Part shown: positions 26,926 through 35,843 of the stretch, piece after piece
Numbering within the stretch: position 1 is the first letter of the stretch
Layout of the letters: each line of letters begins with the position of its first letter
Source: an uncultured Christensenella sp.
GTDB taxonomy: Bacteria > Bacillota > Clostridia > Christensenellales > DTU072
DNA length: 56,525 nucleotides
Reading direction: 5' to 3'
NCBI GenBank assembly: GCA_949285605.1
Contig: CASDZI010000006.1
Coordinates: 1-56,525 of the forward strand
Translations under genes and position numbers: made by a program
Notes under the pieces: model-generated
Seen by the model: only the letters and a program-made list of their open reading frames with translations
Told to the model about the DNA's origin: nothing
Database searches by the model: none

Positions 26926-28097
26926 AATTCGGCAATGCCGTCCAGAATACAGTCGGCAAGCGCTCTTTTGTCCATAATGGGCAAGGCGTCCACTCTGCCG
27001 TCGGCGTAGATCAACGTAGCTATATTGGTGTCCGTCCCGAACCCTGCGCCTTCCTTGGTGACGTCGTTTGCCACCACCATATCGGCGTTTTTGGAAGAGA
27101 GTTTCTCCGCAGCGTTAGTCAATAAATTCTCGGTTTCCGCCGCAAATACCACCAGACGCTTGTTGCCTTTGCGTTCTCCGACGGCTTTGGCTATGTCGGG
27201 ATTTTTGTCCAGTTCCAGAGTAAGGGACTTTTCTTTTATTTTGTTGTCGTAACGGGTCTTTACCCTGTAATCGGCGGGAGCGGCGGCTTTTACGATAACG
27301 TCGGCGTCCGCCATTCTTTGCAAAACGGCGTTAAGCATATCGACTGTGGATTTTACCTGCACTATTTCGCAATCCTTAGGCTTATGAACGCTCATCCTGC
27401 CGCATACGAAAATGACCTTTCCGCCTCGGTCGGTGACGGCGTCGGCTAAAGCCACTCCCATTTTGCCCGACGAGTAATTACTGATAAAACGTACTCCGTC
27501 GATGTCCTCAACCGTCGCTCCCGCGGTAATAAGCACCGTTTTCCCTCGGAAATCGGCTTTGGGCATAAGGAGCTTATCTACGTAATCGGCAATTTCCGTC
27601 GGATCGGCAAGTCGTCCTTTCCCCACGTCTCCGCAGGCAAGAAGTCCGCTTTCCGGCTCCACGATATGCACGCCCCGTTTTTTTAGCGTTTCCAACGCCT
27701 CGACGTTGGCCGGATTGTTATACATATTGACGTTCATGGCGGGACAAACGATTTTTTCCTTGGTGTGAGCTATATAAACCGAAGTCAGCATATCGTCGGC
27801 TATCCCCGAAGCGAATTTCGCTATGACGTCCGCCGAAGCGGGAGCAATAATCATAGCGTCGGCTTCCTTAGCCAGAGCGATGTGTTCCACCACGTTATGC
27901 GGCCTGTCCCCGAACATGTCTTTATAAACCACGTTCCCCGAAAGGGTTTCGAAAGTCAAAGGCGTCACGAATTCGGTGGCGTGCGAAGTCATTATGACCT
28001 TGACGGCATAACCTTTCTTTTTCAGCAAACTTACCAGTTCGCAGGCTTTGTAAGCGGCGATACCTCCGCTTACTCCCACAATTACGGTCTTAACCAT
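26922..28097 (-). CDS. coaBC: Bifunctional phosphopantothenoylcysteine decarboxylase/phosphopantothenate-cysteine ligase
   Basis: The start chosen is ATG 28097 (MVKTVIVGVSGGIAAYKA), sharing one base with the rpoZ stop (TAATG); a longer frame upstream only reads through rpoZ in the wrong frame. The 391-residue protein has the CoaC flavoprotein half (GGIAAYKACELV, the active-site-type His in HNVVEHIALAKEADA, CPAMNVNMYNN) and the CoaB half (VLITAGATVEDIDGVRFISNYSSGKMG, NDVTKEGAGFGTDTN). It performs two successive steps of coenzyme A synthesis. Confidence 0.96.
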   Translation of the reverse strand: MVKTVIVGVSGGIAAYKACELVSLLKKKGYAVKVIMTSHATEFVTPLTFETLSGNVVYKDMFGDRPHNVVEHIALAKEADAMIIAPASADVIAKFASGIADDMLTSVYIAHTKEKIVCPAMNVNMYNNPANVEALETLKKRGVHIVEPESGLLACGDVGKGRLADPTEIADYVDKLLMPKADFRGKTVLITAGATVEDIDGVRFISNYSSGKMGVALADAVTDRGGKVIFVCGRMSVHKPKDCEIVQVKSTVDMLNAVLQRMADADVIVKAAAPADYRVKTRYDNKIKEKSLTLELDKNPDIAKAVGERKGNKRLVVFAAETENLLTNAAEKLSSKNADMVVANDVTKEGAGFGTDTNIATLIYADGRVDALPIMDKRALADCILDGIAEL

Positions 28098-28291
28098 TAG
28101 TCCACTTTGATGACGATTTTGTCGTTGTAAATTTCTTCTGCGGCGTAGCTTATGGGCTTGATGTGTTTTTCTTCCAGCTCCGCGGCTCGAGTGGAGCTGA
28201 GTTCCTTCGCTCTTTTGGCAAGTCCGCAAACAAGGGCGTAACGGCAAGGAGCCTTTTTGATAAGTTTATCGATAGGCGGTTCGATCATCAT
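28097..28291 (-). CDS. rpoZ: RNA polymerase omega subunit
   Basis: The 64-residue protein fits RpoZ: PPIDKLIKKAPCRYALVCGLAKRAKEL, the ARG-like segment of the omega family, then helix and a short acidic-basic tail. Omega stabilises beta' in RNA polymerase. GGAGG precedes ATG 28291. It lies between gmk and coaBC as in most Firmicutes. Confidence 0.93.
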   Translation of the reverse strand: MMIEPPIDKLIKKAPCRYALVCGLAKRAKELSSTRAAELEEKHIKPISYAAEEIYNDKIVIKVD

Positions 28292-28314
28292 ATTGCAATA
28301 TCCTCCTGTAAATT

Positions 28315-28920
28315 TCAGTTATATAAAATATTTTCTATCACTTTGCGGTTCCTGGAAACCTTACACCTTTCGGCTTCGATAATTCCGAGGACCTGTTCGG
28401 CGCAATGAGCCACGGTGTCGTTTACCACGATATAATCGTAGTTATAAGCGCACATAAGTTCCACTTTACTGGTTTCGAAACGGAGTTTTTCTATATTTTC
28501 CTCGTCGGTGTTCCTGCCGGTGAGACGAAACCACAATTCCTTCAGAGAGGGCGGCGCAATGAATATCGAAACGCATTCGGGCATCTGTCTCCTGACGTTT
28601 TCGGCGCCGATGGTCTCTATCTCAAGAATGACGTCCTCGCCTTTTTCGAGCATTTCTTCCACCGCTTTTTTCGGGGTTCCGTAGCGGTTGGTGAACTTCT
28701 CGACGTACTCCAGCATCTCTCCCGACGCAATCATTCTGTCGAACTCGGCGTCGTCGATAAAATAATAATTAACTCCGTGCACCTCGCCGTTTCTCGGGGC
28801 TCTGGTGGTCGCCGAAACGCTGTAATGTAAATTCTTGACGGTCTTGAAAACCTCTTCCAATACCGTACCTTTGCCGGTCCCGCTCGGACCGGAGAACACG
28901 AATAAAATTCCTCTCTCCAT
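28315..28920 (-). CDS. gmk: Guanylate kinase
   Basis: The start chosen is ATG 28920 (MERGILFVFSGPSGTGKGTV) after AAAGGA; the frame upstream shows no family similarity. The 201-residue enzyme has the P-loop GPSGTGKGT, the GMP-binding region SVSATTRAPRNGEVHGVNYYF and a lid with RLTGRNTDEENIEKR-like pattern (RLTGRNTDEENIEKL). It phosphorylates GMP to GDP. In Bacillus remA (ylzA) lies between yicC/yloC and gmk; here the gap is only 59 bp and remA is missing. Confidence 0.96.
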   Translation of the reverse strand: MERGILFVFSGPSGTGKGTVLEEVFKTVKNLHYSVSATTRAPRNGEVHGVNYYFIDDAEFDRMIASGEMLEYVEKFTNRYGTPKKAVEEMLEKGEDVILEIETIGAENVRRQMPECVSIFIAPPSLKELWFRLTGRNTDEENIEKLRFETSKVELMCAYNYDYIVVNDTVAHCAEQVLGIIEAERCKVSRNRKVIENILYN

Positions 28921-28979
28921 ACCATTCCTTTTGACGATTTTTCCTTTTTTCTGCCGCAAAAAACGCTTTTAAGGAAAAA

Positions 28980-29852
28980 TCATTCGATATTTTGGACTTG
29001 TTCTCTGATTTTTTCCACCTCGTTTTTGGCAAGCAACACCCTTTCGGTAATGTATAAATCGTTGGACTTACTTCCGGTGGTGTTGACTTCCCGGTTCATT
29101 TCCTGAACCAGAAAATCGAGTTTTTTGCCGACGGGTCCCTTTTCGGCGATAATGCTTCTGCCGTGGGCGATATGTCCTTTAAGACGGGTGATTTCTTCGT
29201 CGATGTTGGCTTTGTCCACGAAAAACGCCACTTCGTTGAGAAGTCTCGCTTCGTCGATATCCACTCCGGCAAGACTTTCTTCTATACGCTGACGGAGTTT
29301 GACGGCGTAATTTTCCCCGACGACGGGCGCCCTCGACTCTATTTCGGACGTGAGACGTTCCACTTCGTCGAGTTTTTTTAGAAAATCCTTCTTGAGTTCC
29401 TCTCCCTCCACTGCACGCATTTCCACGAGTTTGTCGCAGGCTTCCTCGGTAGCGGCTTTGGCAAGCAGGCAAATGGCTTCCTCGTCGTCGTCCTCGCCTT
29501 TGAGGGACGTGACCTCGGGCATTTTCAGAACGGCGCTTACGGTGAGGTCGTCGGTAAATCCTATCCCCTCCAGAAGCGAAGCGATCTCCTTGTAACGGGC
29601 GGCGGTCACGAGGTCCACCGAAATGTCCGACTTGCCTTGTCTGTTGTCTTCGTAGGTTACGAAAACGTCGACGTGACCTCTGGCAAGACGGGAGCCGATA
29701 ACTTTTCTGACCATGTCCTCGCAACAAACGAGCGTCCTCGGGAACTTCGTCGAAACGTCCAGAAAACGGTGGTTGACCGAACGGAGTTCCACGGTGATTT
29801 TTATGCCGTCTTTCTCGGCAACGCCTTTGCCGAAACCTGTCATACTTCTCAT
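28980..29852 (-). CDS. yicC: YicC/YloC-family endoribonuclease
   Basis: The 290-residue protein has the family N-terminus MRSMTGFGKG, ELRSVNHRFLDVSTKFPR, and the DUF1732 C-terminus (GKKLDFLVQEMNREVNTTGSKSND, split by one residue over motif length, ending in EKIREQVQNIE). YicC proteins are ring-forming endoribonucleases implicated in RNA decay. It is the first gene of the long operon toward rpe, with a promoter at 29894-29922 and GAGGGAC before ATG 29852. Confidence 0.94.
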   Translation of the reverse strand: MRSMTGFGKGVAEKDGIKITVELRSVNHRFLDVSTKFPRTLVCCEDMVRKVIGSRLARGHVDVFVTYEDNRQGKSDISVDLVTAARYKEIASLLEGIGFTDDLTVSAVLKMPEVTSLKGEDDDEEAICLLAKAATEEACDKLVEMRAVEGEELKKDFLKKLDEVERLTSEIESRAPVVGENYAVKLRQRIEESLAGVDIDEARLLNEVAFFVDKANIDEEITRLKGHIAHGRSIIAEKGPVGKKLDFLVQEMNREVNTTGSKSNDLYITERVLLAKNEVEKIREQVQNIE

Positions 29853-29893
29853 TCTGAAAAGTCCCTCGCTATATATTAAGAAATTATTTTATT

Positions 29894-29922
29894 ATTTTAA
29901 CACAAAAATATTATCTTGACAA
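29894..29922 (-). promoter_or_regulatory. Promoter of the yicC-gmk-rpoZ-coaBC-priA operon
   Basis: Minus-strand TTGTCA (29917-29922), a 17-bp spacer and TAAAAT (29894-29899). The start should be near 29887, giving a 35-nt leader. Confidence 0.7.
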
Positions 29923-30204
29923 TTATTCTTCCGAACAAACATCCGAATATTTTTCCTTACGCAAATAGCGGAAAATTCTTGGTTTTCCGCAAAACCGAAA
30001 CCATTCGGAATCGAGAAAAAATAAAATAAAAGCGAATAGTCTTTTTCTGTATTTTCTCGTAATAAAGGCAAAAAACCAAACGGAGAAAATTTCAACAAAA
30101 TACAGCAAAAAAAGCAACTTGCCTTTTCGCAAAAATAATGAATTTTCAAAGGAAAAAAGTATACTTTCCTTCTATCGGGATTGAATTTTCAAAGGGAGAA
30201 AAAC
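29923..30204. other. AT-rich intergenic stretch between yicC and ligA
   Basis: No credible gene is present. It contains a direct repeat TGAATTTTCAAAGG (near 30138-30151 and 30181-30195) and a palindromic hairpin AAGGAAA...TTTCCTT near 30150-30173 with core AAGTATACTT, just downstream of ligA. It may end ligA transcription, though no clear T-run follows. Confidence 0.4.
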
Positions 30205-32148
30205 TTATTCCCCTTCTTTCAGGACCGAAAGGAATTTCGCTTCGTCCCAGATCTCTATCCCGAGTTTTTCCGCCTTTTGTTTTTTACTGCCTGCGTCTTC
30301 GCCCACTATGACGAGATTGACGGAAGCGGAAACGTTATCCGAGACCTTTCCGCCCCTTTCGGTGATTTCCTTGGCGGCGGCGGAGCGTTTGAAAGAAGAA
30401 AGCGACCCGGTCAAAACGACGTTCCTGCCGCTGAAGACCCCTTCCTTCTTTTCTTCCTCCTTGACGGTTATTCCCCTTGCGAAAAGTTCGGAAATTATTT
30501 CCAGATTTTTCGGATCGGCAAAATAATCCGCTACGTTTCCCGCAAGGATTTCCCCGAAGTCGTCGATAGTTATCAGTTCTTCCTTATTCGCAAGTTTAAG
30601 TCTGTCGATCGACCCGAACCTTTCGGCGAGCACTTTGGCGGTTTTCTTACCTATCCCGGGTATCCCCAAAGCAAACAAGAACCTGTCCAAGGTAACTTGC
30701 TTGCTTTTTTCTATGGCTTTGAGAAGGTTGTCGGCTTTCTTTTCCTTGAACCCGTCCAGCGTAAGCAGTTGTTCTGCGGTAAGATCGTATAATTGATACG
30801 GCTGTTTTACCTCCAGTTCGTTCAATAAAAGTTCCGCAGTTTTTTCGGAAAATCCGTCTATATCCATACAGCCTTTTTCGGCAAAATGAGTTAATGAAGC
30901 GATGATGGTCGGAGCGCAATGAGAAGGATCGGTGCAATACAGGAAGGCTCCCTCCTCTCTCACGGGCGCACCGCAATAGGGACAAACGGAAGGCTTAGCT
31001 ATATCGTAACTGTCTTTCGTGTATTCGCTTATCCCCGTGATTTCCGGAATGACGTCGTTGCTCCTTCTGATAAAAACTCTGGAGTTTATCTTAATACCTT
31101 TCTTTTGGATATCCGAATAATTATTTAAGGTAGCCCTTTTTACCGTTACGCCCATAAGCTCCACGGGTTCGAGAATAGCTAAAGGGTTTATTTTGCTGGT
31201 ACGGGAGACCTGCCATACCACGTCTTTCACTACGGTGGTGGTCTCCTCCGCCTCGAACTTGTAGGCTATCGCCCAACGAGGGAATTTGTCGGTGAAGCCC
31301 AGCTCCTCTCTTAACGCAAAAGAGTTTATCTTCAGAACAGCCCCGTCTATAAGAAAATCGAGTTTATCACGGTTTTCTTCGATTTCTTTTAACTTCGAAA
31401 TTGCTATTTTTTCGTCCTTTATCAGGCAAAAAGCTTCATCGGTAAGAAACTTCTGTTCCCGCAAAAAGGCGTTGACTTCGCTTTGGGAAGGGAACGGGCG
31501 GTCGCTGTAACCTACGTTGTACGCCACGAAGTCGAGGTTCCTCGAAGCGGTGACTTTAGGATCGAGATTGCGGATAGCTCCCGCTACGCCGTTACGGGCG
31601 TTTTTGAGCGGAACGGCGGCTTTTTCATTGTATTTTGCCAAAGCCGACAGACGCATGACCCCTTCGCCCTGTATCTCTATAAGTCCTTTATATTCTATAT
31701 TGAGCGGCACGCTTTTAATGGTCCTGACCTGGGACGTGACCTCTTCTCCCGTCACTCCGTCCCCTCTCGTGGCGGCAGTTATAAGCACGCCGTTTTCATA
31801 GGTCAAGGAAAGAGTAAGTCCGTCGAATTTGTGCTCCAAAGTCATTTCCGGAAAAGCTCCGACCACTTTTTCCACCCTGGAAAAATATCCCTTAAGTTCG
31901 GTCTCGTCCTTTGCCTTATCCAACGAATACAGCCGTTGTCTGTGATTGTAGCGGACGAAATTCTTCAGCGGAGCGCCTCCCACTCGGTGCGTGGGAGAAT
32001 CGGGTAAAGTTATTCCCGTAGCCTTTTCCATCTCTACCAGAGTATAATAAAGTTCGTCGTACTCCTTGTCCGAAACGGTGGGATTATCCAGTTCGTAATA
32101 CTCTCTTGCGTAGCGGTTGAGCTTGTCGACAAGTTCTCTCATTTCCAT
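30205..32148 (-). CDS. ligA: NAD-dependent DNA ligase
   Basis: The 647-residue LigA has domain Ia (YAREYYELDNPTVSDKEYDELY, NAD-binding), the adenylylated Lys in LEHKFDGLTL (canonical KxDG), RGDGVTGE, an OB fold (RATLNNYSDIQKKGIKI), a zinc finger (CPYCG ... CTDPSHC), helix-hairpin-helix repeats (LGIPGIGKKTAKVLAERFG) and a C-terminal BRCT domain (GRNVVLTGSLSSFKR). It seals nicks in replication and repair. It follows pcrA by 19 bp; RBS AGAGGAC. Confidence 0.96.
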   Translation of the reverse strand: MEMRELVDKLNRYAREYYELDNPTVSDKEYDELYYTLVEMEKATGITLPDSPTHRVGGAPLKNFVRYNHRQRLYSLDKAKDETELKGYFSRVEKVVGAFPEMTLEHKFDGLTLSLTYENGVLITAATRGDGVTGEEVTSQVRTIKSVPLNIEYKGLIEIQGEGVMRLSALAKYNEKAAVPLKNARNGVAGAIRNLDPKVTASRNLDFVAYNVGYSDRPFPSQSEVNAFLREQKFLTDEAFCLIKDEKIAISKLKEIEENRDKLDFLIDGAVLKINSFALREELGFTDKFPRWAIAYKFEAEETTTVVKDVVWQVSRTSKINPLAILEPVELMGVTVKRATLNNYSDIQKKGIKINSRVFIRRSNDVIPEITGISEYTKDSYDIAKPSVCPYCGAPVREEGAFLYCTDPSHCAPTIIASLTHFAEKGCMDIDGFSEKTAELLLNELEVKQPYQLYDLTAEQLLTLDGFKEKKADNLLKAIEKSKQVTLDRFLFALGIPGIGKKTAKVLAERFGSIDRLKLANKEELITIDDFGEILAGNVADYFADPKNLEIISELFARGITVKEEEKKEGVFSGRNVVLTGSLSSFKRSAAAKEITERGGKVSDNVSASVNLVIVGEDAGSKKQKAEKLGIEIWDEAKFLSVLKEGE

Positions 32149-32167
32149 AATTTTGTCCTCTTTTTTA

Positions 32168-34402
32168 TCAGCAAAGTTCCAGCGGAGCGTTCATAAGCGC
32201 AAACTTTTTCATGCCTAAATCCTTAAAAACTACGGTAACGGTAGTCCCTTGTCCGCTGCCTTCGGTTATCAAAACCGTGCCTATTCCGTATTTTTTGTGC
32301 TTTACCTTTGCTCCGGAAACAAAGCCTTCGGCACTTTTATTGTAAACTTTCTTGGGTTGTTCGGTGACGGTATTGGGGACGTATTTCGGTTTTTCTATAC
32401 TGTAATCGGGAAGGTCCCTTTCCTCGTAATCGTATCTTCTCTCGCTTCTTCTGTCGTAAAAACTCTGCCGTTCGGCGATGAAGCGTTCCTCTCTGTTGTA
32501 TCCTTCCCCTTTGGCTTCGGAGATAAACCTCGACGGCATGGTGTTCTCCACCCGGTTGAAACGGGTCCTCGTCCCCTTTACGCAGGAGATGTAAAGCCTT
32601 TCCTGCGCTCTGGTCATGGCGACGTACATTACCCGACGTTCTTCCTCCACGCCGTTGTCTTTCATACTCTGAGAGGAAGGGATGATTCCCTCCTCGCACG
32701 CCACCACGAACACCACCTTGAACTCCAGTCCCTTAGCCGAATGCATGGTTGCGATGGTGACGTATTCCGCCTCGTCCGAAACTTCTTTTTCGTTGTTTAA
32801 GATAAGTTCCTGTAGAAATTCCGCTAAAGTTATATCGGGATTTTCGTTGCTCGTTTCCTCAATGAAGGTCAAAAATTCCCCTATATTTTCCCACCTGGTG
32901 TAATCTTCTTCCTTTCCGCTTGCCGTATATGCCTGCTTAAACCCCACCGAATCGACGAGATAAGCGGCAAAGTCTTTGAGGTTCATTTTCCCCTCGGCTA
33001 AGGACAGGTCGTTTATAAGCTGATTGAATTCCTCTATTTTCAGTTTGGCGGCTCTCCCCAAAGTCGGCACCGAATTTATGTCGGCTATAACTTCGTTCAA
33101 TCCTCTTCCCGTTACCGTCGCATATTCTTCCGCGGCTCTCAGCGAGGTATCTCCTATTCCTCTTTTGGGAAAATTGATTATCCTGAGTATAGCTTCGCTG
33201 TCGGAAGGGTTGACGATAAGACGCATATACGCCACCACGTCGAGAATTTCCTTTCGATCAAAGAACTTGAATCCGCCGAAAACCTTGTACGGCACTCCCA
33301 GCATATTGAGACTTCTTTCGAAAAGTCGAGTAAGGGAGTTATTGCGGACAAGTATGGCAAAATCGCTGTTTCCGTAGCCATTGTAACGCTTAAGTCCCAT
33401 TATTCGGTCCATTACGTTGTCCACTTCGTTGTAATCGGAATTGGCGTAGATGTATTCCACCTTCGCTCCGCCCTTTTTGGAAGAAAACAGTTCCTTGTCG
33501 CTGCGGGCTTTGTTGTGCTTGATAAGATTGTTGGCGGCGGTGAGTATTTCCTGCGTGGAACGGTAATTTTCCTCCAGCTTGTAAGTCTTTACCCCGGGGA
33601 AAGCACGGTCAAACTCTAATATATTCCTGACGTTAGCTCCTCTCCAGCCGTAGATGCTCTGATCGTCGTCTCCCACCACGAATACGTTGCCCCATTTCCC
33701 TGCAAGTAGTTTGACCAGGGCGAACTGTATCTCGTTGGTATCCTGGAATTCGTCCACATGGATATAGCGGAATTTATTCTGATAATAGCTTCTTACGTCC
33801 TCGTTTTCACGCAACAGAAGTTCGCATTTTACCAACAGGTCGTCGAAGTCCATGGCGTTGTTTTCTTTCAGAATTTCCTCGTACCTGTCGTAAACTTCGC
33901 TTATGGTCATGGCGTCTTTTTCCCTCGTCCTTATGGCGTTGAAAAATGCGTCGGGAGAAAGTCCGGCGTTTTTGGCTTCGCTGATAAGGTAGCGGTACCT
34001 GTCTTTATCCTTGTCGTCGGCGAGTTTCTTTTCTCTTAAGACCCTCGCAACCACCCTTTTGGAGGCGTCCTCGTCGAAAATACTGAATGACGACGTATAA
34101 CCGAGTTTTTCGGCGTGGCGGTGCAAAATTTTTACGCAAAGAGAATGGAATGTGGACACCCACACGTTATTATCGCCCAGCATATCGAGCAACCGTTGTT
34201 TCATTTCGTTGGTGGCTTTGTTGGTGAAGGTTATGGCGAGTATGTTGTAATCGGGAACTCCCTTGTCTTCGATAAGATGAATTATTCTGTGAGTAAGCAC
34301 ACGGGTTTTTCCGCTGCCCGCTCCCGCAAATACCAGTACCGCCCCTTCGGTATCTTCCACGGCTTTGCGTTGACTTTCGTTTAACATAAGTTTACTTAGC
34401 AT
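32168..34402 (-). CDS. pcrA: ATP-dependent DNA helicase PcrA/UvrD
   Basis: The start chosen is ATG 34402 (MLSKLMLNESQRKAV), sharing a base with the dgt stop (TAATG); the frame upstream is dgt out of frame. The 744-residue superfamily 1A helicase has the Q motif, Walker A FAGAGSGKTRVL, DEFQDT (VDEFQDTNEIQ), GDDDQSIYGWRGA, LEENYRST and the VYVAMTRAQERLY motif VI. The C-terminus (SAEGFVSGAKVKHKKYGIGTVL) is the RNA-polymerase-binding Tudor-like domain of PcrA. It works in repair and clears transcription-replication conflicts. The ligA neighbour is the conserved pcrA-ligA pair. Confidence 0.96.
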   Translation of the reverse strand: MLSKLMLNESQRKAVEDTEGAVLVFAGAGSGKTRVLTHRIIHLIEDKGVPDYNILAITFTNKATNEMKQRLLDMLGDNNVWVSTFHSLCVKILHRHAEKLGYTSSFSIFDEDASKRVVARVLREKKLADDKDKDRYRYLISEAKNAGLSPDAFFNAIRTREKDAMTISEVYDRYEEILKENNAMDFDDLLVKCELLLRENEDVRSYYQNKFRYIHVDEFQDTNEIQFALVKLLAGKWGNVFVVGDDDQSIYGWRGANVRNILEFDRAFPGVKTYKLEENYRSTQEILTAANNLIKHNKARSDKELFSSKKGGAKVEYIYANSDYNEVDNVMDRIMGLKRYNGYGNSDFAILVRNNSLTRLFERSLNMLGVPYKVFGGFKFFDRKEILDVVAYMRLIVNPSDSEAILRIINFPKRGIGDTSLRAAEEYATVTGRGLNEVIADINSVPTLGRAAKLKIEEFNQLINDLSLAEGKMNLKDFAAYLVDSVGFKQAYTASGKEEDYTRWENIGEFLTFIEETSNENPDITLAEFLQELILNNEKEVSDEAEYVTIATMHSAKGLEFKVVFVVACEEGIIPSSQSMKDNGVEEERRVMYVAMTRAQERLYISCVKGTRTRFNRVENTMPSRFISEAKGEGYNREERFIAERQSFYDRRSERRYDYEERDLPDYSIEKPKYVPNTVTEQPKKVYNKSAEGFVSGAKVKHKKYGIGTVLITEGSGQGTTVTVVFKDLGMKKFALMNAPLELC

Positions 34403-35385
34403 TATTCCTCTATCCCTTGCGGTATAAATAAATTTTTGGCTAAATTTACGGCGTAAATATCGCTCATTCCCGCCAGATAATCGCACACGAACACCATAGG
34501 TTCGTCGGTGGTGACCACGTTTCGGGGAACTTCCCCGGGATGTTTTATGAAGTAATTGAACAGCATGGCGAGCATTCTGTCGGCTTTCTGCTGCATAGCT
34601 TCCGCACTTCGGGTAAAATAAACGTTATCGAACATAAAATCCCGAAGTTTGTTCATATAAAAGAAACATTCCTCGCTCATCACCACTTCGTTTTTCCCGA
34701 AAGAATTTTTTACTATGTCCTTTACGAGGGTATTTATCCTTTCGGTTTTGGTATGACCGAGATATTCGGTGCAGTCTTTCGGAAGGTCGCTTTCCTTCAA
34801 CACCCCTGCCCTGACGGCGTCGTTGATGTCGTGATTTATATAAGCTATCCTGTCGGCATAACTGACTACCTTCCCTTCCAAAGTACAAGGATTGCCTTTA
34901 GAGGTATGATTGAGTATTCCGTTGCGGACCTCATAGGTAAGGTTGAGTCCCTGTCCGTCGTTTTCCAGCACGTCCACCACTCTCAGGCTCTGTTCGTTGT
35001 GCTTAAAGTGTCCGGTAAGGGCGTTCAATACCCTTTCGCCGGCGTGTCCGAAAGGCGTATGCCCTAAGTCGTGTCCTAAGCCTATCGCTTCGGTAAGATC
35101 CTCGTTGAGGAGCAAGGCACGGCTTATAGTCCTCGCTATCTGCGTAACTTCCAAAGTATGCGTAAGACGGGTACGGTAGTGGTCGCCGGCAGGACTGAGA
35201 AAAACCTGCGTCTTGTGCTTCAGTCTGCGGAAAGATTTGCAATGGATTATTCTGTCCCGGTCTCGCTGAAATTCCGTCCGCAAAGGACACGGTTGGAGAG
35301 GCTTTTCCCGTCCCAAGGTGTGCTCGCTTTTCATTGCGTACGGACTTAAAAATTCTCTTTCGTACTTCAGCTGATGTTCTTTCAT
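34402..35385 (-). CDS. dgt: Deoxyguanosinetriphosphate triphosphohydrolase-like HD protein
   Basis: The 327-residue protein is a dGTPase-family HD hydrolase: FRRLKHKTQVF, TRLTHTLEVTQIARTI, GLGHDLGHTPFGHAGE and a metal Asp in SYADRIAYINHDINDA. The family cleaves dNTPs to deoxynucleosides plus triphosphate, adjusting dNTP pools. Its position before pcrA-ligA suits replication/repair; the usual clostridial neighbour is dnaG, not visible here. Substrate preference is not predictable. Confidence 0.92.
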   Translation of the reverse strand: MKEHQLKYEREFLSPYAMKSEHTLGREKPLQPCPLRTEFQRDRDRIIHCKSFRRLKHKTQVFLSPAGDHYRTRLTHTLEVTQIARTISRALLLNEDLTEAIGLGHDLGHTPFGHAGERVLNALTGHFKHNEQSLRVVDVLENDGQGLNLTYEVRNGILNHTSKGNPCTLEGKVVSYADRIAYINHDINDAVRAGVLKESDLPKDCTEYLGHTKTERINTLVKDIVKNSFGKNEVVMSEECFFYMNKLRDFMFDNVYFTRSAEAMQQKADRMLAMLFNYFIKHPGEVPRNVVTTDEPMVFVCDYLAGMSDIYAVNLAKNLFIPQGIEE

Positions 35386-35417
35386 AAAAAACTCCGTATC
35401 GTTTTACCGCAAAATAA

Positions 35418-35446
35418 AAAATCCGTTATTTATTATAACGGATTTT
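35418..35446 (-). terminator. Symmetric terminator between the small membrane protein and dgt
   Basis: An 11-bp perfect stem AAAATCCGTTA / TAACGGATTTT with a 7-nt loop. On the minus strand it runs into TTTTTTATTTT. It ends the 35489-35719 gene; it may also work on the plus strand. Confidence 0.8.
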
Positions 35447-35488
35447 CTGTGATTTTTCAAGTCCCCCTAAGGGATACGCCTGTCGGAA

Positions 35489-35719
35489 TTACGCTTTGGC
35501 GAAAATCATATGCTTGAAGAGCAGGCACCAGATAACGTCTATCCAGCCTACGACGATACCGAGGAAAGTAACGACAATAGCGGTAATGAGTGTAATGATG
35601 CTTTTGTTCTTGAGAAAAGCCGACCAACGTACGCAAACTTCCACAATCCAGTTTACTACGGGAATCAACAGAAGTATGATCTGAACCAGACGACTTTGTT
35701 TGTTGAACCAACGTGCCAT
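35489..35719 (-). CDS. Small two-span membrane protein, unknown function
   Basis: The 76-residue protein starts at ATG 35719 behind GGAGG. It has two hydrophobic stretches (about residues 12-30 and 42-68) separated by a short basic loop (RWSAFLKNKS), and a basic N-terminus. No family is recognised; it loosely resembles small YqaE-like stress peptides in size and layout only. It is a stand-alone gene between ppdK and dgt with its own terminator. A CATACTAT box about 25 bp before the start could be a sigma-E -10, but no convincing -35 was found. Confidence 0.7.
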   Translation of the reverse strand: MARWFNKQSRLVQIILLLIPVVNWIVEVCVRWSAFLKNKSIITLITAIVVTFLGIVVGWIDVIWCLLFKHMIFAKA

Positions 35720-35803
35720 AATGTACCTCCGATAAAAATAGTATGCTGTTTACTAAATAATTATATTACGCTACGGGTAAATTATTCTTTCCGGGTTAAA
35801 TTC

Positions 35804-35825
35804 ACGGGAGCCTTTCGGCTCCCGT
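35804..35825 (-). terminator. Hairpin behind ppdK
   Basis: A perfect 9-bp stem ACGGGAGCC / GGCTCCCGT with a 4-nt loop, 19 bp past the ppdK stop. The minus strand continues GAATTT, so the U-tract is poor. Confidence 0.55.
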
Positions 35826-35843
35826 AAAAATCGATTTGTTTAA

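Noticed and set aside
28097..28247. 50-residue N-terminal extension of CoaBC
   Set aside because: Out-of-frame reading of rpoZ; the conserved protein starts at 28097.
29892..30149. Minus-strand 85-codon ORF in the yicC-ligA gap
   Set aside because: Phe/Cys-rich low-complexity translation, TTG start without a ribosome binding site, overlaps the yicC promoter.
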